Under the pieces are notes generated by a model. It was not told the origin of the DNA. It saw nothing but the letters and a program-made list of their open reading frames with translations, and searched no databases. Source: Anisakis pegreffii (lineage: Eukaryota > Nematoda > Chromadorea > Rhabditida > Anisakidae). From it: a DNA stretch of 64,000 nt. The position numbers and the translations under genes are program-made. Below, piece by piece: positions 51,101-63,959 of the stretch. The DNA is taken from NCBI GenBank assembly GCA_035041965.1, contig JAPYMA010000048.1:30539-94538 (forward strand), written 5' to 3'. How positions within the stretch are numbered: position 1 is the stretch's first letter; each line of letters opens with the position of its first letter.

Positions 51101-54100
51101 AAAACAACTCAAAATATCGATCGACAGAATCATGGATATTCCGAGTCATGGATGACTTCGCTCATCATTACAGAATCAGAGACACTAAATGTAAATCATC
51201 ATGGCTAATTGTCTAGTTATCTTTGTTACTGTTCATTAATTTATCAAAGGGTCATTAGATGAAGTCACTGATAAAACGATATTGCTATTCTTATCATTAT
51301 TATTTTAGCATTATTTTTATCATTCACAATTATTTTAGCTATCATTCGTGCAATAATCTTGTTAGTATGGTTATAATCATTATCATTACGACTAGTTTTA
51401 CTTTCATTAATGTCATTAATATTGATAAAACATTCGTTTATGAATACAGTTTTTATACGTTTAACTATTCGCATTCCCCAAAAACGTTCTCAAGAGAATT
51501 TCACCGACATTTTCGCACCTCATTCGATTTCTCTATGAAGATTCGTTTGTCTATGACGGTTATCTTATTAGCATCTCAGTGCTGTTATAACTGACATTTT
51601 CAATGTACTGCTGTCATGAAAAGCATTATAAGAAACATTCTTATTACTTCACCAACTCATTCCTCATTATTTCAACTATTGTCATCACTTTCATGTGTAC
51701 CAAATTTTGTCAAAGGTCAAACTATTGCTTTGATCAGTTATTATCACTAGCAATATTTCGACGTCCCTGGCGAAGAGCACAATAACGACGGGAAGAGAGA
51801 CTCTTCGGTTGGAATATGCAGGCAAATTTGGTTATGAAAAGCAAAAGTCACAAATTCTGGAATGATGGCGTATTGACGAGAGTCACAACGTATTGAAGAA
51901 ACATCAGTGGATGACATGGACAGATCTGATGAAGACGATCGTCATCGGTATTGTCGTTGTTTGCAAACATAATTCGATCCATTCCACCAGAATATTTGTT
52001 TGTTTGCTTAGGCGGAATTGAATTCGTTGTTTTTGTCAGTCAATTATTCACGCTTCAAAGAAGCGGAGAGATTCATTAAGGTGCTCAACTAGTGTCATTG
52101 ATGACAGAAATAATGTTCGTTGGTGGATAATATTAAGCATCGGTTTTTGTTTAGGTGACGCATGGATGTGACTGACGACTTGATGTGTGTGTCAATCAAT
52201 CGCTTACGATGAGCTCTTGCAAAAACTGAGAACAATTTGATTAATGCAGTCAATTTGATGAGTGACTTCAATGAAGCATATTTAAACAATACTAGTAGGA
52301 CGAACACGATTGTTTACGTTTCGTAGCGTTCATTTTCATTGAACAATTGTCTTTGAATTGTATCAGCCATGACACTTTTATTAAACTGATTAACGGATGA
52401 CTATGGCAAGAACGTGACCATCATCGAGTAACTCTTCTAAAAGCGACTGCATCCCATTCCCATCTGAGCTAAAGTCATCATTTTTAATGAGTTCTTTGTA
52501 AATGTTTCGTTTACATGCAACGTATCAGCTTCGATCAAATTTGCGATTCTCATGCAAACTCAGCACACACACACACATGGACCGATAAAAGTAAATTTAT
52601 GCAGTGCAAGCAATTGTGCCCCGACAGAATTTTTCTGTTTTGGGATGGAATAATTGTTCATTAGCCATCAGACCATCATCTGCTTCTCGCTATGAAACAA
52701 TTATGCCGAAGTCATCAACATGAAGGCGATCACTATGAAGGCAGCGTTTTTCAGCTCACTTGACAGACGGCGATCGCTTGGAGCACAAAATTCCAATTGT
52801 AATATGTCGATTGCATAAGAGAATTATTTTCGAGAACACAAACGCCTCTCTATCGCCTAATCGGATACTGCTGATTCAAGCCGGGACGGAACGGATGCAC
52901 ATCAACGGAATTTAATGGAGAATTTAGTGGGGGAATCTCCTGAAAGCGAATTGGCTCAAGCGAAAAAAAAAACAACGAAATCTTGAAAGATATCTTACAT
53001 TCGAATCAGTATTGTGATGGAACGCCAATAGGTGGTGCGTTAAAATACCGCCTCGAGCATCAATTAAGCTATTGACCAATGAAGTTTCACCCAAAAACTG
53101 ACCACTACCCGTTTTTCGTCGTTTATACACACGAAATCTGACCAGAGTATGTGGAAGAGCTTCTGAAATATGGCAAAAACTTTGCGAATTGTCTTTTGAA
53201 GCTTCCGAAGTGAACACTTGGAAATTACATGTCTTTTGATGCGTTCATCATTCGATCGAACGAACCGATAGGGGCACGTCACTGATCGATGATGTTATTA
53301 TGTATGAGTGCAATATGTTGACAACAAGTCAAATTGCCGCTATCATTGCTTCATTTCCTAGCGTTATCCACTCTGATCGGTATGCATTTATATTCAAGTA
53401 GATGAATGAGCCACTCTTACGTCAATCAGATTACCGATGCATGAGTCGTCAGTCAGCACTAAAAGTGCATGCCAGCACTTACGATTAGAGAATGTGATCA
53501 CAAACCAGAGGATTTGATCACTGAGGACTCGCTTTTAATATGTATCCTTACTTCAGTGAGCACAACTATAGAGTATGCTCTGTATGAAATTTTGGAGTTA
53601 TCTCGTGGCAATGCAATTGCTGAATGTAAAAGTTCCGATTTTGAATGGAATCTCCGAACTGGCCATGAAAATTCCGACTGGCCATTCAAGCGGAATCCAA
53701 ACGCTCAGCTCCTCAGCTCGAAAGGGCCAATAAATGCATGAATTGCGGATAAAATTCGGATTTCAATGCATCATTTCAAGTGTGAGTAGTTGAACGATTT
53801 TTGTGCGTTTCACTAACAAACACTAACAATAAGATCTAAAATCACGAATTACGCTGCAGAAATGCGTTTCTTAGCATATGATAGCTATTCTACGCATGCC
53901 GCTATCAATATGAACCAGTTGTGAGAACATCAACAGTTCAATGCATATAAACTAAAGTGTAATATAAATGCAATTGCAAAACCTTTAGAAGATAGCAGAA
54001 ACTTATCAAGGAGCACTTAAGCGACAGCTTGCACTTAAAGACACTGAAATAATGCAAAAGGAGATGCCAGGCTTGTGCGAATAAAATTCGAGCACGTTCC

Positions 54101-57100
54101 TGGTGGTGCGATTGCACTTATATTTAAGCCTTCTCAGTTATTTGAAAACAACAGTCCTAATATAAGGCAACTAGGTGGGCAGGTGCAAAAAATAAGAAGT
54201 ATTCATTGTTGGAGTTAGGCGGTCGGTTGAATTTATGACACTCATTCACGCATTCGGCATTCATTAATGAGCAAAGTTGATTTATTATTAGTCGCATCTT
54301 TTACCGTTCATTTTGTATGAATTAATCGAACAATAGTCGATGACTCAAATGGCTGAAAGCATCGAATCAACGACAAGAAAGAATCTAAGAAAAAGTTCTT
54401 TTGTTAGATAAGAATGTCAATTAAATGTCAATGAAGAGATATGAAGAGTCTGTAAAGTAAAATAAACGAGACTTTTGCAAATCCTTCATCTATCAGCATA
54501 AATTTGAACACATATATAGACTCACAGAAAGCTATACTTTGGGTAATAAATACAGGTTTGCGTGCACGAGCTCACACACCGAAAACACTGTATATAATCG
54601 AGAAATTGTTCACTGAATTTCTCAGCAAGAAATTCTAAAAAGTTGTGAAATATAACTGAAAACCAAAATATCGCAGTAGCGGCGCATCACAATATGGGTG
54701 AGTCATATGGTCTTCATAAGCATCGCGAAAATGAAATAGACTTTGAGTGATGTGTGATAAGGAGAAACATGTAAGTAATGCTGTCGAATGCAAGTAAGCA
54801 TACAACCAAAACACGAGAAAGCTATTTTAAGGGCGTGTGCTTCGCGTCATGTAGGTTTCTGAACTGAACATACGACTACGAAAAGATTACAAACCAACAT
54901 TTCTTGACAATATTTATTCCAATTCTGAGTTCCGACGTATCTACAACTTAAAATTTAGTCCATTGTATGGTTGGTTATTCGTGTTGTTGTTAATCTTCAA
55001 ATAACCAATAGACAAGACCGCCGATATACACCTTCATTTATCATCTCTCTATCTGTGAGTCGGTTCTCTCTGTTGCGATGAAACCGTTGGAAAGAAATTC
55101 GTCGATCATTTTTTCCGCTTGAAATTACGGTAATACATTGAAATTCACGATTACAGACGGTTAAATAATAGATACAGCCTGGCGAATCATAGCCTGGCTT
55201 AGGCTCACAGCATCAATGATATTGATACAGCACTCGGTTTCGAGCATACGTCCGTTCGCAAACGAAAGTCTTGCTCGAAACCAAGTGGTGTACCAATATC
55301 ATTGATGATAGATGCGTTTTGAAATGAACGATCAAAAATCATCAGTGTTGATCATGAAATTTATCACAATTGATTGCGCGTTAAGATGAGAATAGCCGTG
55401 ATTATCCTCTATTCATGAGCACATCCTCGGTCGGTCTGTATGTCATTGAATCATAACGTTGCATTGCTGGCTCAACAATTCTGTTGAACTTACGATACTT
55501 CGTCCGACTGAAAGCTCCTCAGCTTTCACATCGAACAACATTTCAATCAGAAAGAAATTCTGAATGCGAAAAATTTACTATGAAAAAGTTTACAAATTGC
55601 AAAGAACTCATTTCGGATTACAATTCAACAATATAAAACTGAACCAAAAACCAGGTTAGATGCATCTAAAATGAACGTTTTCAACATGTTCTTATTTTAA
55701 TCTGTTCAAATTCCAAGTTTGGAATTTGCGACAATTCGTGACGAAGCAACCCTAGAAAATGGCTGCAAAACAATTAGTAGCAAAAGTGCTGGCATGCTTC
55801 AAATCACTCTAAGAGCGCAAAAGATGTGGCCACAATCAAATAACAAGTCCATGAAGTGTGCAGAGTTGTAATGAAAATGTTTCAAATGTTTCAGCAGTTA
55901 TATCAGAGAGGTTTTGCAGCAAAGAAAAAGAGAATCTCTCGAAAATTTGTTCGTGTTTTGGGCGATGAATGGGGGCAGATGTGACCGTACTTGAGCAACT
56001 GCATGGGTTTATTGGCTGCGATAAAATGACGATAATGAAACATAAAAAAGCATTGGTTGGATCAAATAGGGTTTTTTGGATTGATAGCAGTTAATTAATT
56101 GAATAGCACGTTCAATCTTGCTCAGAAGTGCAGGATTTCCGTTGAAATTCCACATTTCATTTATTGGCTCACTGATTTAAGCATTCATTATTGCGTATTC
56201 ACAAATGCAGATGTTGAATTGCTGTGAAATGAACTCAGAAAATGAGTCAGTCCTTCAATTGTACTACAATTGTACACGTACGGTGATATAACCAGTAGTG
56301 AGTGATGATTCGTAACCTACTAATCAGAACAGTGTCCATGATACTGATAATTAATTACAAACATCCGGCTGAACTAACCTTGCGTAATGTGCGGAAATCT
56401 GAAAGTCTCTCGAAATTTCGGATTTGAACCAATCGAATGTTTTGTTCGATGCTTATAACGTTTTGTTGGTAACAAGGCGATTCGAATCTGAAAATGAAAT
56501 TTCAAAAAGAATTGTGAGATGCACTTCGTGGAATGAATGTTAAAATTCACTGAGGTAAATGGATGTAGGCGATGCTTTTCGCAAGGACCAGAACGAAGAT
56601 GCACTGTTAAAAACAGCAATGAAATGAATGGTTCGAATTCTTTGCAGTAGCATACGCTTTTTATATTCAACTCATAAATCGCAATTTGTGGTCGAATGAA
56701 ATGGAAATTTGCAGCGATATCTGCTAATAAAATGCCAAAAGCTGCCATCTATAGGAGTGTTACCAGTTTCGACACTGTTCCAATGGAACAGTAATGATAA
56801 TGAACATGAGAAATGAACGCACACTGCATGCCATAAAACGAAGCAGCACTTTTATAATGAAAAATATTTCTAAATCTTTGCATCGTCGAGCTATTTATGA
56901 CAACTTTCTAGCGTATTTGTCAGCAATCACAGGAGAAAAACACTTGGGAGAGGTTTATCATTGAACCATTTCGCAATACCAAAAGGAGTTTCGCCAAGAC
57001 ACATTACTGATTCAATCGTTTTTCGATCAAAACATCCGCAAAGCTTTCTGAATGATGAGTGAAGGTCATTCTGCTTTTCGATCCTTGACTAGCTTCAAAA

Positions 57101-60100
57101 AACATCTCCCTAAGGGGTCATGATGACTTGGCGGTATAGTCTTTGGGATGTCTTGGTATAGTCCAAGCAATAATTCAATTGCAGTATGAGGAAATTTGGT
57201 GAACATCTATCAGAAGGTTGGTTCCTCGATAACCCAAGAAACTCAGGCACAGTGATAGGCGATTGTTGTTATTTCATCTAATGGTCAGCATGTTAAGAGA
57301 GCAGCTCCATCACTATCATCTCGTATAGGTTTCAAAACTTAAAATTGTTGATCTCAAAATGTTGCTCTCAAAGGTATTCTCGAGACTCGTGGTGAGATGA
57401 GCTTCTCGATAACATTTTATCGCATCATAGCGCAATAGCAAAAATCATCACAGAACGTTCACTGCTCTCATACGAAAATCCTTGACGATGCAATACATAA
57501 TAAATGACTGCCTTTGATGTTTCATCGGTGAAAACACATCAAATTTTTGTGAGATGTCAGTAAAATTTCAAATTCAACATCGTTTTATGAGGCAGTCAAC
57601 TGTTGCAGTTCCTAAATGGGTTTTAGAATGGCAGCGTTGAAATTGATTGAACGCTGTCTTTGGAAATCTTAAAATGTTCATTGAGAAGTGCCGCTGAGAA
57701 GCGCTAGACGTTGTTTTGATAACGATGAGCTATCATATGACGCAGAATAAGTGACACTCTTTCATCAATCCAACTGAATTTCAACTAGACAGATTCATTG
57801 TGGCCAACATGATGGCCAACTGCAAGAGAGTTGAATAATGAGAATCTCATTATTTTTGTCTGCTGGCGAATATTCTCGTCAATTTCCAAGCAGAAATTTG
57901 ATTCGACAATATTGATGATTGGGGAGGAGTTCCTCTAGGAACATTCTCCACTGTAGGATTATTACATTGGGATAATGGTGAGCTTTTTCAAATCAAGTTG
58001 TCATTGTGCTCTCGACACAGAGTTTAGATAATCAACTTTAGAAGTTCCATTGCTGGATCCATTCGAACAGCATTAAATGGTTCAACTCTAATTCTTAAGT
58101 GTGATTTGTGAGAGTGAGGCGGCGATTGATAGGAATTGATGGTGACGAAGGAAAATAACAAACCTGGCAGCTGGCGTCTTCTTCTACTAGCTCCAAGCCG
58201 ATACCTTCAACGACTGTTACACAAAGCTGCAAAAAGGCAAAGTGACTTCAATGAGTATCAAGCAAAAAGATTTCACCATACAAATCATCGTCGAGAGTTA
58301 AATTGTCAGAGATCTTGTTGATCAAGGCAGTTCGGCAACTCAAAATTTTCTCACTGTTAGCATTGCGAATAGACAAACATGCCTCTTCCGTGCTTGTTAG
58401 ATCCTGACTCTCAAAGAAGTCGAATGCATCCGACATGGGTGCATTCAGAGTCTTTGAGATTGCATCCGAAGTCAAGTTCGTGGTCTAGCAACCAAAAATA
58501 ACGAAGAAACACCAGAAGCGAACCACGTTAGAACTCAAAAACGGAAAAGGATGTTTTTCGACTTATAAATTTTCGCTGACACTCATTGCTTGATGCCATT
58601 GGGTTGATGACGTTTATTGACAAGCGATGAATCGCATGCAATTGGAGAGAAATACGAACAATATGTGTCAGATGAACTTGCATTGAACTATAACGAACAA
58701 CTGCTAATGAATAAATGAATATAGTCGACATATAATGATGTAATCAAATTCGATGCAAAATTGACGATTCACTCAAGTGTCCGTCGCCAATTCCGAATAG
58801 AACATCATTTCGACATTACTAGGCGAAAGATTGTTCAGATATTATTGCATGTTACATACGTAGATTAATTGAATTCATCTATCGTATGATTGAATTGGGC
58901 AACGAAGCGATTTGACTCAAATTAAACCCTCAAATAATCGATGAATTAATTCACTAAGTAATAATGCAACGTTGTTTGTTGTGATACGCAATCTACTCTT
59001 ATCTGTGTTCGCAAACATCCACATGTATCCACTAATTCCATTGCGAAAAATTGACCCAAGCAGAAATAAACGTCGCTCAGAATCCGCTGTAATGCATTTT
59101 CACAATTCTGAGTTTCCGTAGTTGTCAAGGGACGAAACACTCTCAAAATATCGGAAGCGAAAAGTTGTTGGTGAAATTCGATCGAAATTCGATTGGAATA
59201 CTCACCTAAGCTCCTGACACCGACTGTCACTGAATCAGTGTTGATTTTTGAAGTAAATCATTTAAAATACTACGCGACTACCAATCGTGCATTGGCTGCG
59301 CTTTTTATCCTACTCTTACACTGAAAATCATTGGCGTAAAAAAAAGAGGAAATAGAAACGAATTAGTTTATTGCGAAATTCCCCACGAAAAATGTGAATT
59401 TAACAAAGTAAACTATTTTAAGCATTTCTTGGTGATGGAGTTCCGTTCTCCAAAGTGCGACTATTCCTCTTCTGAGCAAAACTTCAGTTTATCTAATTCG
59501 CCGTGAGCTGAGATAAGAGGCGTTGAAGTAGTGAGCGAAAATGTTTGATATACCTACGATACGCTCAAATAAATGTCAGACATACGAAAAAATGCTGGTA
59601 TGTTCAAGGGAACGGAGAGAAAATGGAACCAAATGGAAATGTAAGGCAAAAATGAGTACATGAATAAAGCGGACAGCCACGAAAAAAACTTGACGAATTT
59701 GCACGCTGTCTACTGTGAATACACTGCAAAGAATTTTTTGGCGAGTTGATTTTCTTTGAAATTTGTTTCCGTCTTGAAAATGATAAGCAAGATCAAACGG
59801 AATCGAACGTGTCAAATCAAATTTTCGACCTCAGATTCTGCCCATCAATATTTGCTGATGGAAACGGCCACGTTTGCTTGGTCATATCTTGCATTGCATG
59901 AAACACTCAACATGATGTTTAATCAAATCCGAGAGTGTATGCTCACAACGAAACAATATTTTCTGCTTGTTTTATACGTCTCCATCGACATTTGATCATT
60001 TTTTCGCAGAGAAAAAATCAGCCTAATTTGCTTTATTGCAAGCTGCTGATGAATGTGGAGCGCTCGGATAGACGAGATTCATTTTCTGGCTCCTTCTTAT

Positions 60101-61852
60101 TGGGTTTATGCAGCTTTCTTAGTGGATTTGCAAGAGTGCCTTCGTTCAGAATGAATACATAGGAGTGAAGGATTTGTGAGGTATCAAAAAAAGAAATTGC
60201 ATTTGCAATAGAGGAGTCTAATTCGGAAACAGTAGAACTGAGTTTGATATCAAGAAGAGAACTGAATTAAAACTTCGATCTGGTTGGAGGAAGAAAGCTT
60301 TTTTGGGATAATACACTTGGTTGAAAGCATTGATTTTGATCTTTTAGAGACCAACATTTGATTTATCGAAATACCATCAAAGTTTCGGTAATGGCGACGA
60401 TGCAGCTGAAAAATTGCCGATTTCGGACTACTTTATTTTCAGTTTTTATTCTCAGTTCGCTTTGTGCTGTTCCATTGCGCAATCAATCAGTAATTCTGAG
60501 AGCAAAAAAATTTTCAAACGAAGTGGAGATGATTTTCAAATCGAACTGCAATTCAAATGAGGATTTGCAGTCAGTCCATTCCTTGTGGATTCAGCATGAA
60601 TAAATGAAAATGGGGTGGAGAAAATGGAATTTAGTGATTCGACGACTGTCAACAATAAACCATTCGCGATGAACGAACAATGATATCGAACAAATGTAAT
60701 AATCACAAGAAGTATGACATGAACATTACGGTGCTTTTGAAATGAACTTGAGTGAATTGATGGGTGAAAATGATTGGAGAAACGAACGAAATGAAGTTGG
60801 AATTGATGGAATGTCGCAGAAAAAAATTCGCTGTCAAAAACTGCAAATGAGCATTGGTGATTCAAATGATTCATGCAAAATTTAGTGACTGACGATCGTA
60901 TTCATTTGTGTGCGTATGCAATGGCATTTCATTATGGATGACGGAGATTTACATCATAACACATAAAATTGAGAGTGTTTGAGACCATAAAACGCTATCA
61001 TTTGATGCAAGAAATGACCCGACATTTGAATTGGCTTTTCAGCTTAAAAAATGAGGAAAATGTAGTTCACAGCCGCCTACTAGATATACTCTCATCTCTA
61101 GGATTCGTCATAATCATGCGATTCTGTGATCATGAGTGCTTGCTGATCGCTTGAAAGGGACTTATTCTTTCGCTTAGGGTAAACGAACTGGAAAATGTGA
61201 CCACATGATCAGGGAATACATCAGTTGATCTGAGACGGTATGAAAAAAAAGCCATTCGTGTAGTCTTTCAAGTCATTCATGCAGTCTTTTCAATTAGAGG
61301 AGTTTGAGTTCGTTGGTAAACAACTGAAATGGAATCAAATTTCGAAATATTCATTTGTTCCACTCAAAGAGCAACATGGAGGTGGTGCCTCAACGTCGTG
61401 TAATTATATCAGTTTCATTTGCAACAAGTAAGTGCAACGAACGATCCAAGGTAAAATAACAATGAAATGGATACAGAATAGTGAATAGTAGATGATTAGC
61501 ACAAAATCTATTTGATTGTGTCTATGATGCGTTTGCAAAAAGAAGTGACCTCAGGTATATTGTTGTCATGAAAAGCTTCTCATTGATTCTTTTCGTGGAG
61601 CGGTCAGCGCTTCTTGAGGAAGATGTATGAATTCGTGGCGAAACGGCCGGAAGTAAGCTCTCAGATACAGATCAAATAACGAAACTGATGATACATTGAA
61701 CGATCTAGAATAGGTAGAGAGGAACTTCAAGGTAGGTGCAAATGAAACTTACTAACCACTTGTTTGCGTTCGTCGTATTTGGCGTCAATTCGAAGTTTCC
61801 CAAGCCGTTTGCCGTACGATATCACTGGACTGCTGCCTGTACTGTAGGGAGT
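48122..61852 (-). CDS. Synaptotagmin-14/16-like tandem C2 protein (C-terminal seven exons)
   Basis: Seven exons join in phase on the minus strand: 61852-61757, 58226-58164, 56487-56379, 53162-52999, 49597-49393, 48708-48593 and 48322-48122, 317 codons before the stop. The C2A domain runs from GKLRIDAKYDERKQV through LCVTVVEG, IRIALLPTKRYKHRTKH, NPKFRETFRF and VRFRVYKRRKTGSGQFLGE. The C2B domain runs from PELLVSLCC, VVVGIEKGSSF, PDTFIQVS and EPYYNEKFLFQ to IQIGWISLGESSSTEDE and WHEMIQGLGTTVSKWHHL. The IGW.SLG...S.EDEQDHW ending and the FRVY..R...GE block identify the SYT14/SYT16 branch. The Ca2+-binding Asp residues of classical C2 loops are missing, so Ca2+-independent membrane-traffic function is expected. 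The N-terminal membrane segment was not found. Introns reach about 3.5 kb. Confidence 0.85.
49872..49936. repeat. 38-bp perfect palindrome plus a third arm copy
   Basis: The 19-base unit gtttgatagtataagccag occurs at 49872-49890 (direct), 49899-49917 (inverted) and 49918-49936 (direct), all identical. Copies 2 and 3 abut, giving a spacer-free 38-bp palindrome centred on aaacgttt. Copies 1 and 2 can form a 19-bp hairpin with loop ttatttca. The following bases repeat agttatttca and gtctactc. It lies in a synaptotagmin-like gene intron. Confidence 0.85.
52564..52577. repeat. Short CA microsatellite
   Basis: An acacacacacac run of about 7 units in the intron between the C2A and C2B coding parts of the synaptotagmin-like gene. 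Confidence 0.6.
55211..55307. ncRNA. Intronic 97-nt near-perfect hairpin (possible microRNA precursor or foldback element)
   Basis: The left arm 55211-55246 begins catcaatgatattg and the right arm 55272-55307 ends caatatcattgatg. The 36-base arms pair at 33 positions with no bulges, around a 25-nt loop. Size and pairing fit a microRNA precursor. The element is in the intron between 53162 and 56379 of the synaptotagmin-like gene and can fold on either strand. A foldback DNA-element relic is the main alternative. No known microRNA seed was recognised. Confidence 0.45.
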
Positions 61853-62045
61853 CTGAAACAACAGCAACAATCAGCAATTACCTTTGATTTAGCTGTCAAA
61901 AGATGCGATCATATTTACAGTTGAGAAGGAAGGTATCATCAAGATCTCAGAATAGATATTTCCAGTGTATCAGTAGAATTGCATGAGGGTATCAGTTGAA
62001 CAGTCTAAAGTTAACGTCGGCAGAATATCCCGGCGAGAATCGTGA

Positions 62046-62109
62046 TGGCTCATTGGTAAGAAGGATGATCTCCATCAAATGCTGATCCGTAGGGTTGTGG
62101 ATTGAGTCC
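62046..62109 (+). other. tRNA-like element (box A and box B), probable tRNA-derived SINE or pseudogene
   Basis: tggctcattgg (62046-62056) fits the RNA polymerase III box A. ggattgagtcc (62099-62109) is a two-mismatch box B inside gggttgtggattgagtcc, resembling the T-arm of a tRNA-Arg-type gene. The T-stem can pair (tgtgg with ccgcg, allowing G-U). No acceptor stem closes and the D-stem is poor, so it is not a working tRNA. Confidence 0.4.
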
Positions 62110-63959
62110 GCGCAACGCCTATTCACAATCGATAAAAAAGCCGGAAACAATATTATCATCGGATGAGATGGTGTAGTTTATTGTCTTGTCGCGCTGTATT
62201 TCAAACTTCACTGATTTTTAACTCTGAATGCCAATGCGGTCACACTATTTGGACTTTTCAAGCGATCTTCATGAATTTATCTCATCCCATTTTAAAAATT
62301 ATGTAAGTTTCCATTTCTTGGGATTACATGTCATAATTCTCTCACGATAAACTTTAATCTAGTTTGCCGTATTAAAGCTACAGAGGCTGTCAAAGGAAAT
62401 ACCGACACATCGACATTTTGGATGATAATGAAAGATACTTAGTTCCACTATGAGCTGTTTTCAGTTTTAGAATCTGCTTGAAAAATATATTAGAAATTAT
62501 TAGTGGAAGTTTGATTGATGAGATGAGTGATAAACTTTCACAAATGTCATCAATAGTAGCAGTAATTTGCGAACCAGTATCTTTAATGATATCAATCCTA
62601 GATGCGGATATATCGAAACTTGTTTATGGAGGATTAGGTGGGTTTGTGGTTGTTTGTGTAACTGAAGCAATGAAGTGGAAACGAGGCAAGGCGGATAAAA
62701 GATAACGTGGGATATTTGAGTGGATTAACGCTGAATCCTTTTCAGATATCATATTCATTCATTCGAGGTTTTCTATATTGAATGTAAGATGACCCATTAG
62801 TGAATGAATCATCATGCAAAGCAAGTTCCATTGCTGCTTTATCGTTGAAAATTATGCGCTCGTTATTCATCTCATCCACTGCATTGCCATCAATTCGTTA
62901 CTCTGTTGCGCATGACTAAACTAAACATTCTGTGTTTCATTAGCATAATGAACAACATATCGAGTTCCTTCTATTGTGATGACCGACCACAAATGAAAGA
63001 AATATGATTGAATGCTTCAAAATGACTGCTTTTCGTCAACAAACTCCCATCATTAATTATAATAACGATAGAAATGATCACACAGCTGAAACGATCATAA
63101 TAGTGGTGGATTATATAATTTCTATTCGATAATATCCAGACGTTCGTCGAATAGGCAAAATTTGATTCGATTACGTTAGTTTACATTCTGGAATTTCATC
63201 GCTATTATTCTCAGCATATGGTGCCCACGAAAATGTCAAACAAAAGCATACTCACTGCTCTTGAACACCACATGTTTCTTGCATAACAAATATGCATTGC
63301 AGAAATTTCAGAGGATATCATCAATGGGTTTTTTAATCAACTAATTAAGTTCTTTAATTAATACTCAGTCACACATGGTCTCATACACACACGCAAATTA
63401 ACATGAATGAGCTTGGCTAGCAATCTGCTCTATCTGATGATGGGTAGCAAAAAAGAGAGGGAGGGAGCAATCATTCGGAACGGTAAATGATCAACTGATT
63501 CGTCGTATGTGACTATATTTGCTGGCCGATTTGCCTTGAAAGATTTCTGGATAAAAATGAACCGAAAAAGCTAACAAAGAATCGATGTTAAGGCGAAACG
63601 ACGAATTGCCGGAAATCTGATAGGCAGTTAACTGCATCGAACAATTATGATCATTAGTTGAATGCACTTACGTACAGAGTGAGGACTATGCGTCAGAGCG
63701 GTTGCATTTTCGATACTAGATAGCAGATAGCAACGCTTTAATAATTTCTCTGAATTTGAGTGATGCAGATTATTTTCGGTGAAAAAGTGAGCCTTTTTGC
63801 AAAAAATATTTTTGGTCAAATTATTTTGATTGCTCGTGATTCCAGTCTTGAGCTTCCTGCTTGCCAACGATTTGGTTGATATAAAATGCACTTATGCTGC
63901 CTAGCAATCAGTTATTTACTCTTCGTATGAATTCAACAGAGCGGTCGGTCATTGCTAGG

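Noticed and set aside
56418..56430. GGTTCAAATCC on the minus strand, a consensus tRNA box B
   Set aside because: It is part of the conserved coding sequence for the GSNPKF block of the synaptotagmin-like exon; no box A at tRNA spacing.
58248..58475. Minus-strand open frame with a good acceptor at 58484 and acidic composition, first taken as a synaptotagmin-like exon
   Set aside because: It has no donor in a phase that joins the LCVTVV exon at 58226. The exon at 61757-61852 joins that exon cleanly in phase 0 and matches the family, so this frame is probably intronic.
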